NCBI GenBank assembly: GCA_036638975.1
Contig: JAVWJP010000004.1
Location: forward strand, 1 to 64,000
Direction of reading: 5' to 3'
DNA: 64,000 nucleotides
Source of the DNA: JAVWJP01 sp036638975
GTDB taxonomy: Bacteria; Bacillota; Clostridia; Oscillospirales; Ruminococcaceae
In this document: one piece after another, positions 52,813 to 60,729 of the stretch
How positions within the stretch are numbered: the first letter of the stretch is position 1
Layout: the number at the start of each line of letters is the position of its first letter
Position numbers and translations under genes: made by a program
Notes under the pieces: model-generated
What the model was told of the DNA's origin: nothing
What the model saw: the letters and a program-made list of their open reading frames with translations, nothing else
The model's database searches: none

Positions 52813-52867
52813 AGCAGCAAAAAAGCGAAGTCAACCTAACTAAAGGCTGCCTTCGCTTTTATATACT
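52813..52867 (-). terminator. Terminator of rpmG-secE-nusG-rplK-rplA (right copy)
   Basis: On the minus strand a GCGAAG stem, about 20-base loop, CTTCGC and TTTTTT, ending 18 bases past rplA. The operon therefore ends here without rplJ-rplL. Confidence 0.75.
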
Positions 52868-52884
52868 GCTTTAATACTCGCGTA

Positions 52885-53580
52885 TTACGCGCTGAAGCGC
52901 GCCGGATTAATCTTGATGCCGGGGCCCATTGTAGGCGAAACCGCACAAGATTTAATATACTGTCCCTTAGCCGCTGCCGGCTTTGCCTTAATAATAGCAC
53001 CCATCAGAGCATCAAAGTTCTGCTGAAGCTTCTCTAAGCCAAAGCTTGCTTTGCCTATTGGGCAATGCACTATGTTTGTTTTATCAAGGCGGTACTCTAT
53101 TTTACCTGCCTTAGCCTCGGTTATTGCGCGGGCAACGTCCGGTGTGACAGTGCCTGCTTTTGGGTTTGGCATAAGCTTGCGCGGGCCTAAAATCTTACCT
53201 AAGCGTCCAACAATACCCATCATATCGGGCGTTGCAATAACAACGTCAAAATCTAAGAAGTTCTCGTTTTGGATACGCGCCATAAGATCCTCAGCACCGA
53301 CAAAATCCGCACCTGCGGCTTCTGCTGCCTTTGCGTTGTCACCTTTTGCAAAAACGCAAACACGCATTTTTTTGCCTGTACCATTTGGAAGCACAACAGC
53401 TCCGCGAACCTGCTGGTCAGCCTGACGGCTGTCAACGCCGAGTCTTATGTGCATCTCTATTGTTTCATCAAACTTTGCTTTTGCTGTTTTGGTGCAAAGC
53501 TCCAGTGCTTCGCTCGCCTCATAAAGGTTAGCTCTGTCTATAAGCTTTGCGCTGTCTACATACTTTTTTCCATGTTTCAT
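52885..53580 (-). CDS. rplA: 50S ribosomal protein L1
   Basis: 231 residues, full length: KHGKKYVDSAKLIDRANLYEASEA and the conserved GKILGPRKLMPNPKAGTVTPDV and CPIGKASFGLEKLQQNF. Forms the L1 stalk and often autoregulates with L11. Followed by a terminator, not by rplJ. Confidence 0.98.
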   Translation of the reverse strand: MKHGKKYVDSAKLIDRANLYEASEALELCTKTAKAKFDETIEMHIRLGVDSRQADQQVRGAVVLPNGTGKKMRVCVFAKGDNAKAAEAAGADFVGAEDLMARIQNENFLDFDVVIATPDMMGIVGRLGKILGPRKLMPNPKAGTVTPDVARAITEAKAGKIEYRLDKTNIVHCPIGKASFGLEKLQQNFDALMGAIIKAKPAAAKGQYIKSCAVSPTMGPGIKINPARFSA

Positions 53581-53639
53581 ACTAGTTCTCCTCCCTCAGA
53601 AGTGGTATTTACGGATTTAGTTCCTCCCACCTGAGAACA

Positions 53640-54065
53640 TTAGTCTTCTATTGTTACACCCATGCTGCGGCAAGTGCCTGCAACCATTTTCATTGCCGAT
53701 TCGACAGAAGCCGCATTAAGGTCTGGCATTTTCATTTCAGCAATTTTACGAACCTGCTCTTTTGTTATGGTGGACACCTTTGTTTTGTTAGGCACACCGG
53801 AACCGCTTTCGATTTTGCATTCCTTTTTAATGAGGACTGCTGCCGGCGGCGTTTTTGTTACAAAAGTGAAAGAGCGGTCTGCGAACACAGTAATAACGAC
53901 AGGGATAATAAGACCGATATCGTTTTTTGTGCGCTCGTTAAATTCCTTTGTGAAGGACATAATGTTTACGCCATGTTGCCCCAAAGCCGGGCCAACCGGC
54001 GGCGCCGGGGTTGCTTTGCCTGCAGGTATCTGCAATTTGATATAACCTGTTACCTTTTGAGCCAT
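53640..54065 (-). CDS. rplK: 50S ribosomal protein L11
   Basis: 141 residues. Start ATG 54065 (MAQKVTGYIKLQIPAGKATPAPPVGPALGQHGVN) after GGAGGT; the frame to 54143 is leader. It binds the GTPase-associated region of 23S rRNA. Confidence 0.98.
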   Translation of the reverse strand: MAQKVTGYIKLQIPAGKATPAPPVGPALGQHGVNIMSFTKEFNERTKNDIGLIIPVVITVFADRSFTFVTKTPPAAVLIKKECKIESGSGVPNKTKVSTITKEQVRKIAEMKMPDLNAASVESAMKMVAGTCRSMGVTIED

Positions 54066-54184
54066 TGTTTGCACCTCCATAGTTTCGTGGTAAATGGCGG
54101 GGCGACCTCTAATTCGTCCCTCCCACAGACTGTGCCCTTGCACAATCTAAGCTGTGCATATAAAATGCACTGCCTTCTAAAAGT

Positions 54185-54706
54185 TTAATTTTCCAGTTGC
54201 GCTTGGTCAAGCTCAAGCTCCACAGGTGTTTCGCGCCCAAACATAGAAACAACAACTTTTACCTTGTTCTTTTCCAAATCCAGCTCCTCAACTACCCCTG
54301 TAAAGCCCTCCAAAGGCCCGTCTACTATGGCAACAACATTGCCCACAGCATAATTAACCTCTATCTGCTTCACATCTACTCCCAGTGCGTCCACTTCCTC
54401 ATCGGTAAGCGGAACAGGCTTTGACGACGGACCCACAAAACCGGTAACACCGCGCGTGTTGCGCACAACATACCAGCTGTCATCTGTTAAAACCATTTTT
54501 ACAAGAACGTAACCGGGAAAGATTTTGCGTTCCACTTCACGCTTTTTGTTGTCTTTTATCTCGGTGACGGTTTCCGTCGGTACGCGTACCTCCGGTATTA
54601 AATCGTGCAGCGAGCGGTTTTCGACAACTTTTTCAATATTTGTCGCCACCTTATTCTCGTAACCGGAATAAGTGTGAATGACATACCACTTTGCGTTTTC
54701 AGCCAT
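54185..54706 (-). CDS. nusG: Transcription factor NusG
   Basis: 173 residues: NGN domain (WYVIHTYSGYENKVATNIEK, FPGYVLVKMVL, VRNTRGVTGFVG) and a KOW domain (VGNVVAIVDGPLEGFTGVVEELD). It modulates elongation and pausing and couples transcription with the ribosome. Follows secE as usual. Confidence 0.98.
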   Translation of the reverse strand: MAENAKWYVIHTYSGYENKVATNIEKVVENRSLHDLIPEVRVPTETVTEIKDNKKREVERKIFPGYVLVKMVLTDDSWYVVRNTRGVTGFVGPSSKPVPLTDEEVDALGVDVKQIEVNYAVGNVVAIVDGPLEGFTGVVEELDLEKNKVKVVVSMFGRETPVELELDQAQLEN

Positions 54707-54741
54707 GACTAAAATCCCTCCACGCCGCTAAATCGTCTGAT

Positions 54742-54975
54742 TTAAGCGTTTCTTAGGACCACTTGGACCAACCATGAAAGAACAGCGTCAAGCCCCCAGA
54801 TGCAAAGCCCGAACACAAGACACACCACTATAACAACAATAGTGTTGTTTATTATGGAGCTTTTTGTCGGCCATACTATCTTTTTGACTTCACCCTTCAT
54901 GTCCCTAAATGATTTTGCCAACTTCTTAAAGAAACCGGGCTTGGATTTTTTTTCATTAGACGCTTGTTCAGCCAT
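54742..54975 (-). CDS. secE: Protein translocase subunit SecE
   Basis: 77 residues. Basic N-terminus, then FFKKLAKSFRDMKGEVKKIVWPTKSSIINNTIVVIVVCLVFGLCIWGLDAVLSWLV with the conserved amphipathic helix and one transmembrane helix. Partner of SecY. Confidence 0.97.
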   Translation of the reverse strand: MAEQASNEKKSKPGFFKKLAKSFRDMKGEVKKIVWPTKSSIINNTIVVIVVCLVFGLCIWGLDAVLSWLVQVVLRNA

Positions 54976-54993
54976 AAATAAAACCCCTTTCGC

Positions 54994-55143
54994 CTACTTG
55001 GTTTCTTTGTGAAGTGTGTGCTTCCTGCAGAATCTACAATATTTGTTCATTTCGAGCCTGTCAGGATCATTCTTTTTGTTTTTGTTTGTACAGTAGTTTC
55101 TCTGTTTGCACTCTGTGCAAGCTAAGGTAATTTTAACCCTCAT
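54994..55143 (-). CDS. rpmG: 50S ribosomal protein L33
   Basis: 49 residues read from the minus strand: MRVKITLACTECKQRNYCT, then NKNKKNDPDRLEMNKYCRFCRKHT. Two CxxC pairs make it the zinc-binding (C+) form. AGGAGGTG precedes the ATG. It is first in the rpmG-secE-nusG-rplK-rplA operon. Confidence 0.96.
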   Translation of the reverse strand: MRVKITLACTECKQRNYCTNKNKKNDPDRLEMNKYCRFCRKHTLHKETK

Positions 55144-55241
55144 ATCGGCACCTCCTGATTGACGGAATTTTTTGCCTCCCTCGTAAAGGAAACGCTACTA
55201 AAAGTGAACATAAAAAAATAAACCTTTTAGAGGTAATTACC

Positions 55242-55270
55242 ATTCTAACACAAGCTTTGCTCCACGTCAA
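55242..55270 (-). promoter_or_regulatory. Promoter of the rpmG-secE-nusG-rplKA operon
   Basis: Minus strand TTGACG (55270-55265), 17 bases, TAGAAT (55247-55242), about 100 bases before rpmG. Confidence 0.75.
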
Positions 55271-55298
55271 TTGTTTTTTGTAATTTTCGCAAAAAAAT

Positions 55299-55327
55299 TT
55301 GATTCGTAAAGCCTTATGTGGTAAAAT
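55299..55327 (+). promoter_or_regulatory. Promoter of ddl
   Basis: TTGATT (55299-55304), 17 bases, TAAAAT (55322-55327) with a TG two bases ahead of the -10. Confidence 0.6.
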
Positions 55328-55464
55328 AGTATAGCATATCATATATTTAACAGACAACCGACCTCTAAAAGCTGAATTTTCTGTTTTAAGAAACATACTA
55401 TCAGTTTAAAACCGTGCGCAATATAATTTATGCCTACAATACATTATAAAGGTGTGACGAGAAA

Positions 55465-56541
55465 ATGTCAAAGCTTACTGTTGCCATTTTATTTGGCGGG
55501 GTTTCCAGTGAATATGAAGTTTCGCTTTTATCGGCGGCTTCTGTCATACGCAACACGCCGCCCGAGAAATACGAGATTATCATGCTTGGTATAACCCGCG
55601 ACGGGCGTTGGCTGCGTTACTGCGGGCCCACAGAGCTTATAGAAAACGGCAAGTGGACAGACGACACAAAATATATAACCCCCGCTCACATTTCGCCGGA
55701 CAGAAGCTGTCACGGGCTTGTTGTCGAAAACGGCGATAGCTGCGAAAAAATAAGGCTCGATGCGGTTTTTCCTGTATTGCACGGCAAAAACGGAGAGGAC
55801 GGCACTATACAGGGGCTTTTTGAAATAGCAGGCATACCATACGTGGGCTGCAGCCCGCTTTCCAGCGCAATGTGCATGGACAAAGGCGTAACACATACAA
55901 TTTTAAGCGATGCCTGTATTCCGCAGGCAAAGTGGCATACCCTTTTGCGCAGCTCTTACCATTTTGCCGACGCAGAGCCTGTTTTATCAAAAAAGCTTGG
56001 CTACCCCATGTTTGTAAAGCCCGCCAACGCAGGCTCGTCTGTCGGTATTTCAAAGGCACACAATGCCGCTGAGCTTGAGGGTGCAATTTCGCTTGCCTTT
56101 GGGCACGATGAAAAAGTGATTGTCGAGGAATTTATAGACGGCATAGAAGTTGAATCGGCAGTATTTGGCAACGATGAACCGTTTGTTTCGGTTTTGGGGG
56201 AAATTGCCCCCTGCAACGAGTTTTACGATTACGAAGCTAAATACAATGCCCCCGCAACAATGCTTTACATACCCGCCCGCATAAGCGATGATGCTACAGA
56301 CGAAGTTAAAGCTTGCGCCGCAAAAGCCTACAAAGCGCTTGGCTGTGCAGGTCTTACCCGTATAGATTTTTTTGTAAAACGTGACGGCAGCGGTATTATA
56401 CTTAACGAACCAAATACTATTCCGGGCTTTACAAGCATAAGTATGTACCCAAAGCTTATGGAGGCAAGCGGGGTTCCATACTCACAGCTTATAGACAAGC
56501 TGTTTACTCTGGCTATCAGCCGCGAAAACGAACGCCGCTGA
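55465..56541 (+). CDS. ddl: D-alanine--D-alanine ligase
   Basis: 358 residues. ATP-grasp ligase: VAILFGGVSSEYEVSLLSA, FPVLHGKNGEDGTIQGLFEIAGIPYVG, the omega-loop FYDYEAKY with the tyrosine usual in D-Ala-D-Ala enzymes, and LNEPNTIPGFTSISMYPKL at the metal/ATP site. It makes the dipeptide for peptidoglycan; the omega loop gives no sign of a D-lactate (vancomycin-resistance) type. First of a likely operon with the MurI homologue. Confidence 0.95.
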   Translation: MSKLTVAILFGGVSSEYEVSLLSAASVIRNTPPEKYEIIMLGITRDGRWLRYCGPTELIENGKWTDDTKYITPAHISPDRSCHGLVVENGDSCEKIRLDAVFPVLHGKNGEDGTIQGLFEIAGIPYVGCSPLSSAMCMDKGVTHTILSDACIPQAKWHTLLRSSYHFADAEPVLSKKLGYPMFVKPANAGSSVGISKAHNAAELEGAISLAFGHDEKVIVEEFIDGIEVESAVFGNDEPFVSVLGEIAPCNEFYDYEAKYNAPATMLYIPARISDDATDEVKACAAKAYKALGCAGLTRIDFFVKRDGSGIILNEPNTIPGFTSISMYPKLMEASGVPYSQLIDKLFTLAISRENERR

Positions 56542-56572
56542 CCCGCCAAAAATAAAACTGGAGCTGATTATT

Positions 56573-57382
56573 TTGAACAACAAACCCATAGGTGTTTTTG
56601 ACACCGGTGCGGGAGGGCTTAGCCTTGTACGCGAGCTGCGCCGCCTTATGCCAAATGAAAATATTATCTACCTGTGCGACACCGCGCGCGCACCATACGG
56701 CGGGCACAGCAAAGAGCTTATAGCTTCAAACACCATGCAGGGGCTTGAGTTTTTACAGGAGCACGAAGTAAAGCTGCTGGTTTGCGCCAGCGGGACAGCC
56801 GCCGCCGTGCTGCCCGAAGCATCAGTGAAACGCCTTTCCGTGCCGTATATATCGGGGCTTATGCCTTGCGCGCAAGAGGCGTGTGCAGTAAGCGTACATG
56901 GCACTATAGGGGTAATAGGTTCTGCGGCAACAGTCCACAGCCTCGCCTTTGGACGCGCCATACGCAATATACGCACCGATGCCCGCGTCATAGGAAAAGC
57001 CTGTCCGCTGCTTGTAACTATGTCCGAAAACGGAATGACCGACCCAAAGGATTTACTTTTAAAGCTCGCCATTAAAACTTATTTAGAGCCGCTTTTGCGC
57101 GAGGGAATAGACGCGCTTATACTTGGCAGCTCACACTATTCTGTACTTTTCTCGGCAATATCAGAGGTGTTCGATTATGGTGTAACCCTTATAGATTCGG
57201 CACACGTTACCGCAAAATATATTGAAAGCTACCTCATGCAAAACAACCTGCAAAACGATGAAGCGGGCGGTGTCAGCCACTGGCTTGTAACCGACGCGCC
57301 GCAATCTCTCGCCGAGCTTTCGAAAATATACTACGGCGAAGAAATTCGCGAAGCAATTAAAGAAGTTAAGCTGGGCAACTAA
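56573..57382 (+). CDS. Glutamate-racemase family protein lacking both catalytic cysteines
   Basis: 269 residues, clearly of the MurI/Asp-Glu racemase fold: PIGVFDTGAGGLSLVRELRRLMPNENIIYLCDTARAPYGGHS matches well. But both acid-base cysteines are missing: the ACNTA motif reads CASGTAAA (S73 in the Cys position) and LGCTHYP reads LGSSHYS (S186). True MurI needs both thiols, so racemisation of glutamate is unlikely. The gene follows ddl by 31 bases and precedes a YwiB-like gene, so a cell-wall role, perhaps regulatory, is possible. Start TTG at 56573 with GGAGC upstream. Confidence 0.85.
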   Translation: MNNKPIGVFDTGAGGLSLVRELRRLMPNENIIYLCDTARAPYGGHSKELIASNTMQGLEFLQEHEVKLLVCASGTAAAVLPEASVKRLSVPYISGLMPCAQEACAVSVHGTIGVIGSAATVHSLAFGRAIRNIRTDARVIGKACPLLVTMSENGMTDPKDLLLKLAIKTYLEPLLREGIDALILGSSHYSVLFSAISEVFDYGVTLIDSAHVTAKYIESYLMQNNLQNDEAGGVSHWLVTDAPQSLAELSKIYYGEEIREAIKEVKLGN

Positions 57383-57471
57383 GCACAGCTCTCCCCGCGC
57401 CTGCGGCGCGGAAGAAACGAACAACTTAACACGGCGAAGAAATTCGCGAAGCAATTAAAGAAGTTAAGCTG
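57333..57471. repeat. 41-bp direct duplication at the 3' end of the MurI-like gene
   Basis: The last coding bases (57333-57373) are copied exactly at 57431-57471, 98 bases on and out of frame. Between them is the hairpin CCGCGCC-TGC-GGCGCGG (57396-57412 region). Confidence 0.9.
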
Positions 57472-57514
57472 AATTAGCACTCTCACAGCAGCGCTGCACG
57501 AAAGGACAAACAAA

Positions 57515-57958
57515 TTGAAGAAAAAAGTTTTAATAAATATTCGCGGTATACAGTACTATGATGACGACAAAGAAGTGGTAGAGCTTACAACTGTCGGGCG
57601 CTTTTACAGGCAAAACGGCAGCTATTACATAAGCTATGACGAGAGCGAAGCCACGGGCTTTGAGGGCAGCAAAACCACTTTAAAAGTGGAGGACGACGGG
57701 CGCGTGACTATGCTGCGCAGCGGCCCTAACAGCTCTCAGCTTATAATAGAGCAGGGCACACGCCACCAGTGCCAGTACGAAACCGACTACGGCAACCTTA
57801 TAATGGGTGTTTCCGGCAGCAAAGTTTCGTCGTCGCTGTCCGATACAGGCGGCGACCTTAACTTTAAATATACGCTTGATTTTAACGCAAGCATGGCAAG
57901 CGAAAACGAGGTCTTTGTAAGCGTAAAAGAGCAAAAAAAAGCGGAGGATAAAGCATAA
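57515..57958 (+). CDS. DUF1934 (YwiB-like) beta-barrel protein
   Basis: 147 residues, lipocalin-like beta-barrel family DUF1934: KKVLINIRGIQYYDDDKEVVELTTVGRFYRQNGSYYISYDESEATGFEGSKTTLKVE. Bacillus YwiB also lies just before argS. Start TTG 57515 after AAAGGA; its stop directly abuts the argS start. Function unknown. Confidence 0.85.
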   Translation: MKKKVLINIRGIQYYDDDKEVVELTTVGRFYRQNGSYYISYDESEATGFEGSKTTLKVEDDGRVTMLRSGPNSSQLIIEQGTRHQCQYETDYGNLIMGVSGSKVSSSLSDTGGDLNFKYTLDFNASMASENEVFVSVKEQKKAEDKA

Positions 57959-59719
57959 ATGGCAAATTATGATAAACTTGCAAAGGACGAAATAAACGAG
58001 ATTATGATGGCGGCTTTAGGCGTACTTATAACAAAAGGTGATATCCCCGCCATTCCGCTGCCACCTTTCAATGTCGAAATTCCATCTGAGGTTTCTCACG
58101 GAGATTTTTCTACAAACCTTGCAATGGTTTCCGGCAAGGCATTTAAGGCGGCGAGCGCACGCTTTAACCCGCGCGATTTTGCGGCAAAGCTATGCGCGGC
58201 TGCCGAGCTTAGCGGCACAATGTTTACACACTGCGAGGTTGCAGGCCCGGGCTTTATAAACTTTTTTTTAGCACCAAAATGGTACGCAGCAGTGGTAAAC
58301 ACAGTGCTTACCGACAAAGAGGCATATGGCAGAAGCAACTTTGGCGGCGGAGAAAAAGTGATGATAGAGTTTGTTTCGGCAAACCCCACAGGGCCTATGC
58401 ACATGGGCAACGCACGCGGCGGCGCTTTGGGAGATTGCCTTGCGGCGGCTATGGATATGGTGGGGTTTGATGTTTCGCGCGAGTTTTATATAAACGATGC
58501 AGGCAATCAGATAGAAAAATTTGGTCTTTCACTTGCCGTGCGCTACCTTCAAATATACAGGGGCGAGAACGCCGTGCCGCTTCCCGAGGACGCTTATCAG
58601 GGTGAGGACATAAAGGACAGGGCAAAAGAATTTGCAGATATACACGGTGACAGCCTTGTTAATGCGGACGAGAACGAGCTGCGCCGACAGCTTATAGACT
58701 TTGCTCTGCCAAAAAATATAGAAAAACTAAAAAGTGACCTTGAGCTTTACCGCATCTATTACGACGTATGGTTCCGCGAGAGCACACTGCACGAGGACGG
58801 AGAAGTTTCTGCCGTTATAGACACTCTTAAAGCAAAGGGCATGACCTATGAAAAAGACGGTGCTCTGTGGTATAAAAATGCCGAGGTCTTGGGCAAAAAA
58901 CTGCTCTCGCAGGGCAAAACCCCAGATGAGGTGGAGTCCTTGGGGCTTAAAGATGATGTACTTATCCGCGCAAACGGCAACCCCACTTATTTTGCGGCAG
59001 ACATTGCCTACCACTACAACAAGTTTGTCAAGCGCGGCTTTAAGCGCTGTATAAATGTGTGGGGAGCCGACCACCACGGGCACGTTGCCCGCATAAAGGG
59101 TGCTATGGACGCACTTGGGATTGACGGCAACAAGCTTGACATTGTGCTTATGCAGCTTGTACGGCTTTTGCGCGACGGCGAGCCTTACCGCATGAGCAAA
59201 CGCAGCGGTAAAGCCATCACATTAAGCAGCCTTACCGATGAAGTACCAATAGATGCCGCAAGGTTTTTCTTTAACCTTTCATCACCTGCCTCAACACTTG
59301 ATTTCGACCTTGATTTGGCGGCAAAAACCACCAGTGACAACCCCGTTTATTATGTACAATATGCCCATGCGAGAATTTGCTCTATAATAAAAAAGCTTGC
59401 GGGTGACGGAGTTACCCCTCGCACCTGCACAGAGGACGAGCTTTGCCTGCTTACATTGCCGGAGGAGCTTTCTATAATACGTCTGCTTGCCGGCTACCCC
59501 GATATGCTTATCGAAGTGGCAAAGAACTACGACCCCGCACGTATGACGCATTACGCCATAGAGCTTGCAACAGCATTTCATAAGTTTTATAATTCATGCC
59601 GTGTAACAGATGAAAACGAAGCACTCATGCAAGCGCGTCTTAACCTGTGCCTAGCTGTAAAAACAACTGTTTGCAGCGTTTTGTCGCTGCTTAAAGTTTC
59701 GGCACCGGAAGCAATGTAG
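57959..59719 (+). CDS. argS: Arginine--tRNA ligase
   Basis: 586 residues. N-terminal additional domain, HIGH-type motif PTGPMHMGNARGG near residue 142, KMSKS-type MSKRSG, and the C-terminal DALR anticodon-binding domain (HKFYNSCRV). Class I synthetase. Translated directly after the DUF1934 gene (TAAATG). Confidence 0.97.
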   Translation: MANYDKLAKDEINEIMMAALGVLITKGDIPAIPLPPFNVEIPSEVSHGDFSTNLAMVSGKAFKAASARFNPRDFAAKLCAAAELSGTMFTHCEVAGPGFINFFLAPKWYAAVVNTVLTDKEAYGRSNFGGGEKVMIEFVSANPTGPMHMGNARGGALGDCLAAAMDMVGFDVSREFYINDAGNQIEKFGLSLAVRYLQIYRGENAVPLPEDAYQGEDIKDRAKEFADIHGDSLVNADENELRRQLIDFALPKNIEKLKSDLELYRIYYDVWFRESTLHEDGEVSAVIDTLKAKGMTYEKDGALWYKNAEVLGKKLLSQGKTPDEVESLGLKDDVLIRANGNPTYFAADIAYHYNKFVKRGFKRCINVWGADHHGHVARIKGAMDALGIDGNKLDIVLMQLVRLLRDGEPYRMSKRSGKAITLSSLTDEVPIDAARFFFNLSSPASTLDFDLDLAAKTTSDNPVYYVQYAHARICSIIKKLAGDGVTPRTCTEDELCLLTLPEELSIIRLLAGYPDMLIEVAKNYDPARMTHYAIELATAFHKFYNSCRVTDENEALMQARLNLCLAVKTTVCSVLSLLKVSAPEAM

Positions 59720-59809
59720 CAGCTCTTACTAAAAGCTATCTGGCTGTATCATGCTTAATTTTACAAAAACTCACATATACTTCGCACTATAAGGAGCTGT
59801 AAAAGGATA

Positions 59810-60655
59810 ATGAATCTCCATTTTTCTGCACCTGTTTTACCGAGCGATGGCGTTATACCTCTTAAAGAGGGCAGACTCCCTCCCAGCGGGCTTGATTGCC
59901 AGCCCTTTGGTGAAGCAACATTTTTGGAGCTTATGAACATATTTTCGCGGAATGCCCTTGCTCTAAAGGAAGTTGGAGCGGAATATTTAAGCCTTAATGA
60001 TATGATTAGCTTGGCAGAGCTTCGCGCCGCAATTTTAGGCACATGGCACGCAGGGCTGCCAGTGCTGGTATGTATTGCGGTAGATGAAGATGGTAAAGCT
60101 TTTTTAGAATCGGACGCATTGGCTGTACTGCTTACCGCACAGGGTATGGGTGTTGGTGCTTTTGCGCTGCGCAATGCAAAAGGCACAAGGACAGCCGCAA
60201 AAAGCCAGCTTGAACGGCTTGCGCCCTTTGCTAAAATCCCGCTGCTCCTTCACGAAGAAAACGGCGGCTTTACAGAGTACAGCGGCAAAACAACTGCTGT
60301 ACTTTTAGACGACGAATTTGTGCTGTGCAATGATAATGAGGTTTTTTACCTGTGTACAGATTATGAGCTGTCGCCGCCCATTGAGTGTGAGCTTGACATG
60401 ACAGACTCAATAAAAGAAGCCGAGGACGATGGCTGCGATGTTTTGCTGGTGCACCTCGCAACAAATGACGATGCCTACGCGTTTTCGCAAAATGCACACA
60501 TGGCAAGCTTGCCGGTTTGCTTCATAGCCGAAAACGAAGAGGCGTTAGAAGCGGCTCTCATATACTATAACGGACGTCCGATAATTGACAAGCGCAGCGA
60601 GGTTGCGCCGCAGCAGCTTAAAACCTTAGCCGAGGGCTATGGAGCTATTCTGTAA
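59810..60655 (+). CDS. Divergent homocysteine-methyltransferase-like protein
   Basis: 281 residues. Residues about 33-128 resemble the TIM-barrel homocysteine-binding domain of MetH: GEATFLELMNIFSRNALALKEVGAEYLSLNDMISLAELRAAIL, then LPVLVCIAVDEDGKAFLESDALAVLLTAQGMGVGAFALRNAKG. The end (AALIYYNGRPIIDKRSE) looks like the start of the pterin-binding domain. The zinc cysteines (GGCCGT) are missing, so catalysis as in MetH is unlikely. The assignment is by eye and uncertain. Preceded by a TAAGGAG-like SD, followed by a terminator. Confidence 0.45.
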   Translation: MNLHFSAPVLPSDGVIPLKEGRLPPSGLDCQPFGEATFLELMNIFSRNALALKEVGAEYLSLNDMISLAELRAAILGTWHAGLPVLVCIAVDEDGKAFLESDALAVLLTAQGMGVGAFALRNAKGTRTAAKSQLERLAPFAKIPLLLHEENGGFTEYSGKTTAVLLDDEFVLCNDNEVFYLCTDYELSPPIECELDMTDSIKEAEDDGCDVLLVHLATNDDAYAFSQNAHMASLPVCFIAENEEALEAALIYYNGRPIIDKRSEVAPQQLKTLAEGYGAIL

Positions 60656-60659
60656 AGAC

Positions 60660-60714
60660 ACAGGGCTTACCCATTATTCCGGCTTGCGGAATTTTGAGTT
60701 AGCCCTGTTTTTTG
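60660..60714 (+). terminator. Intrinsic terminator
   Basis: ACAGGGCT (60660-60667) with AGCCCTGT (60701-60708), then a T-run. Long loop with an inner GC pair. Confidence 0.7.
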
Positions 60715-60729
60715 TTTAGCTACGGCACC

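Noticed and set aside
55465..56541. VanG-type D-Ala-D-Ser or D-Lac ligase
   Set aside because: The omega loop reads FYDYEAKY as in D-Ala-D-Ala ligases, and there are no van genes around it.
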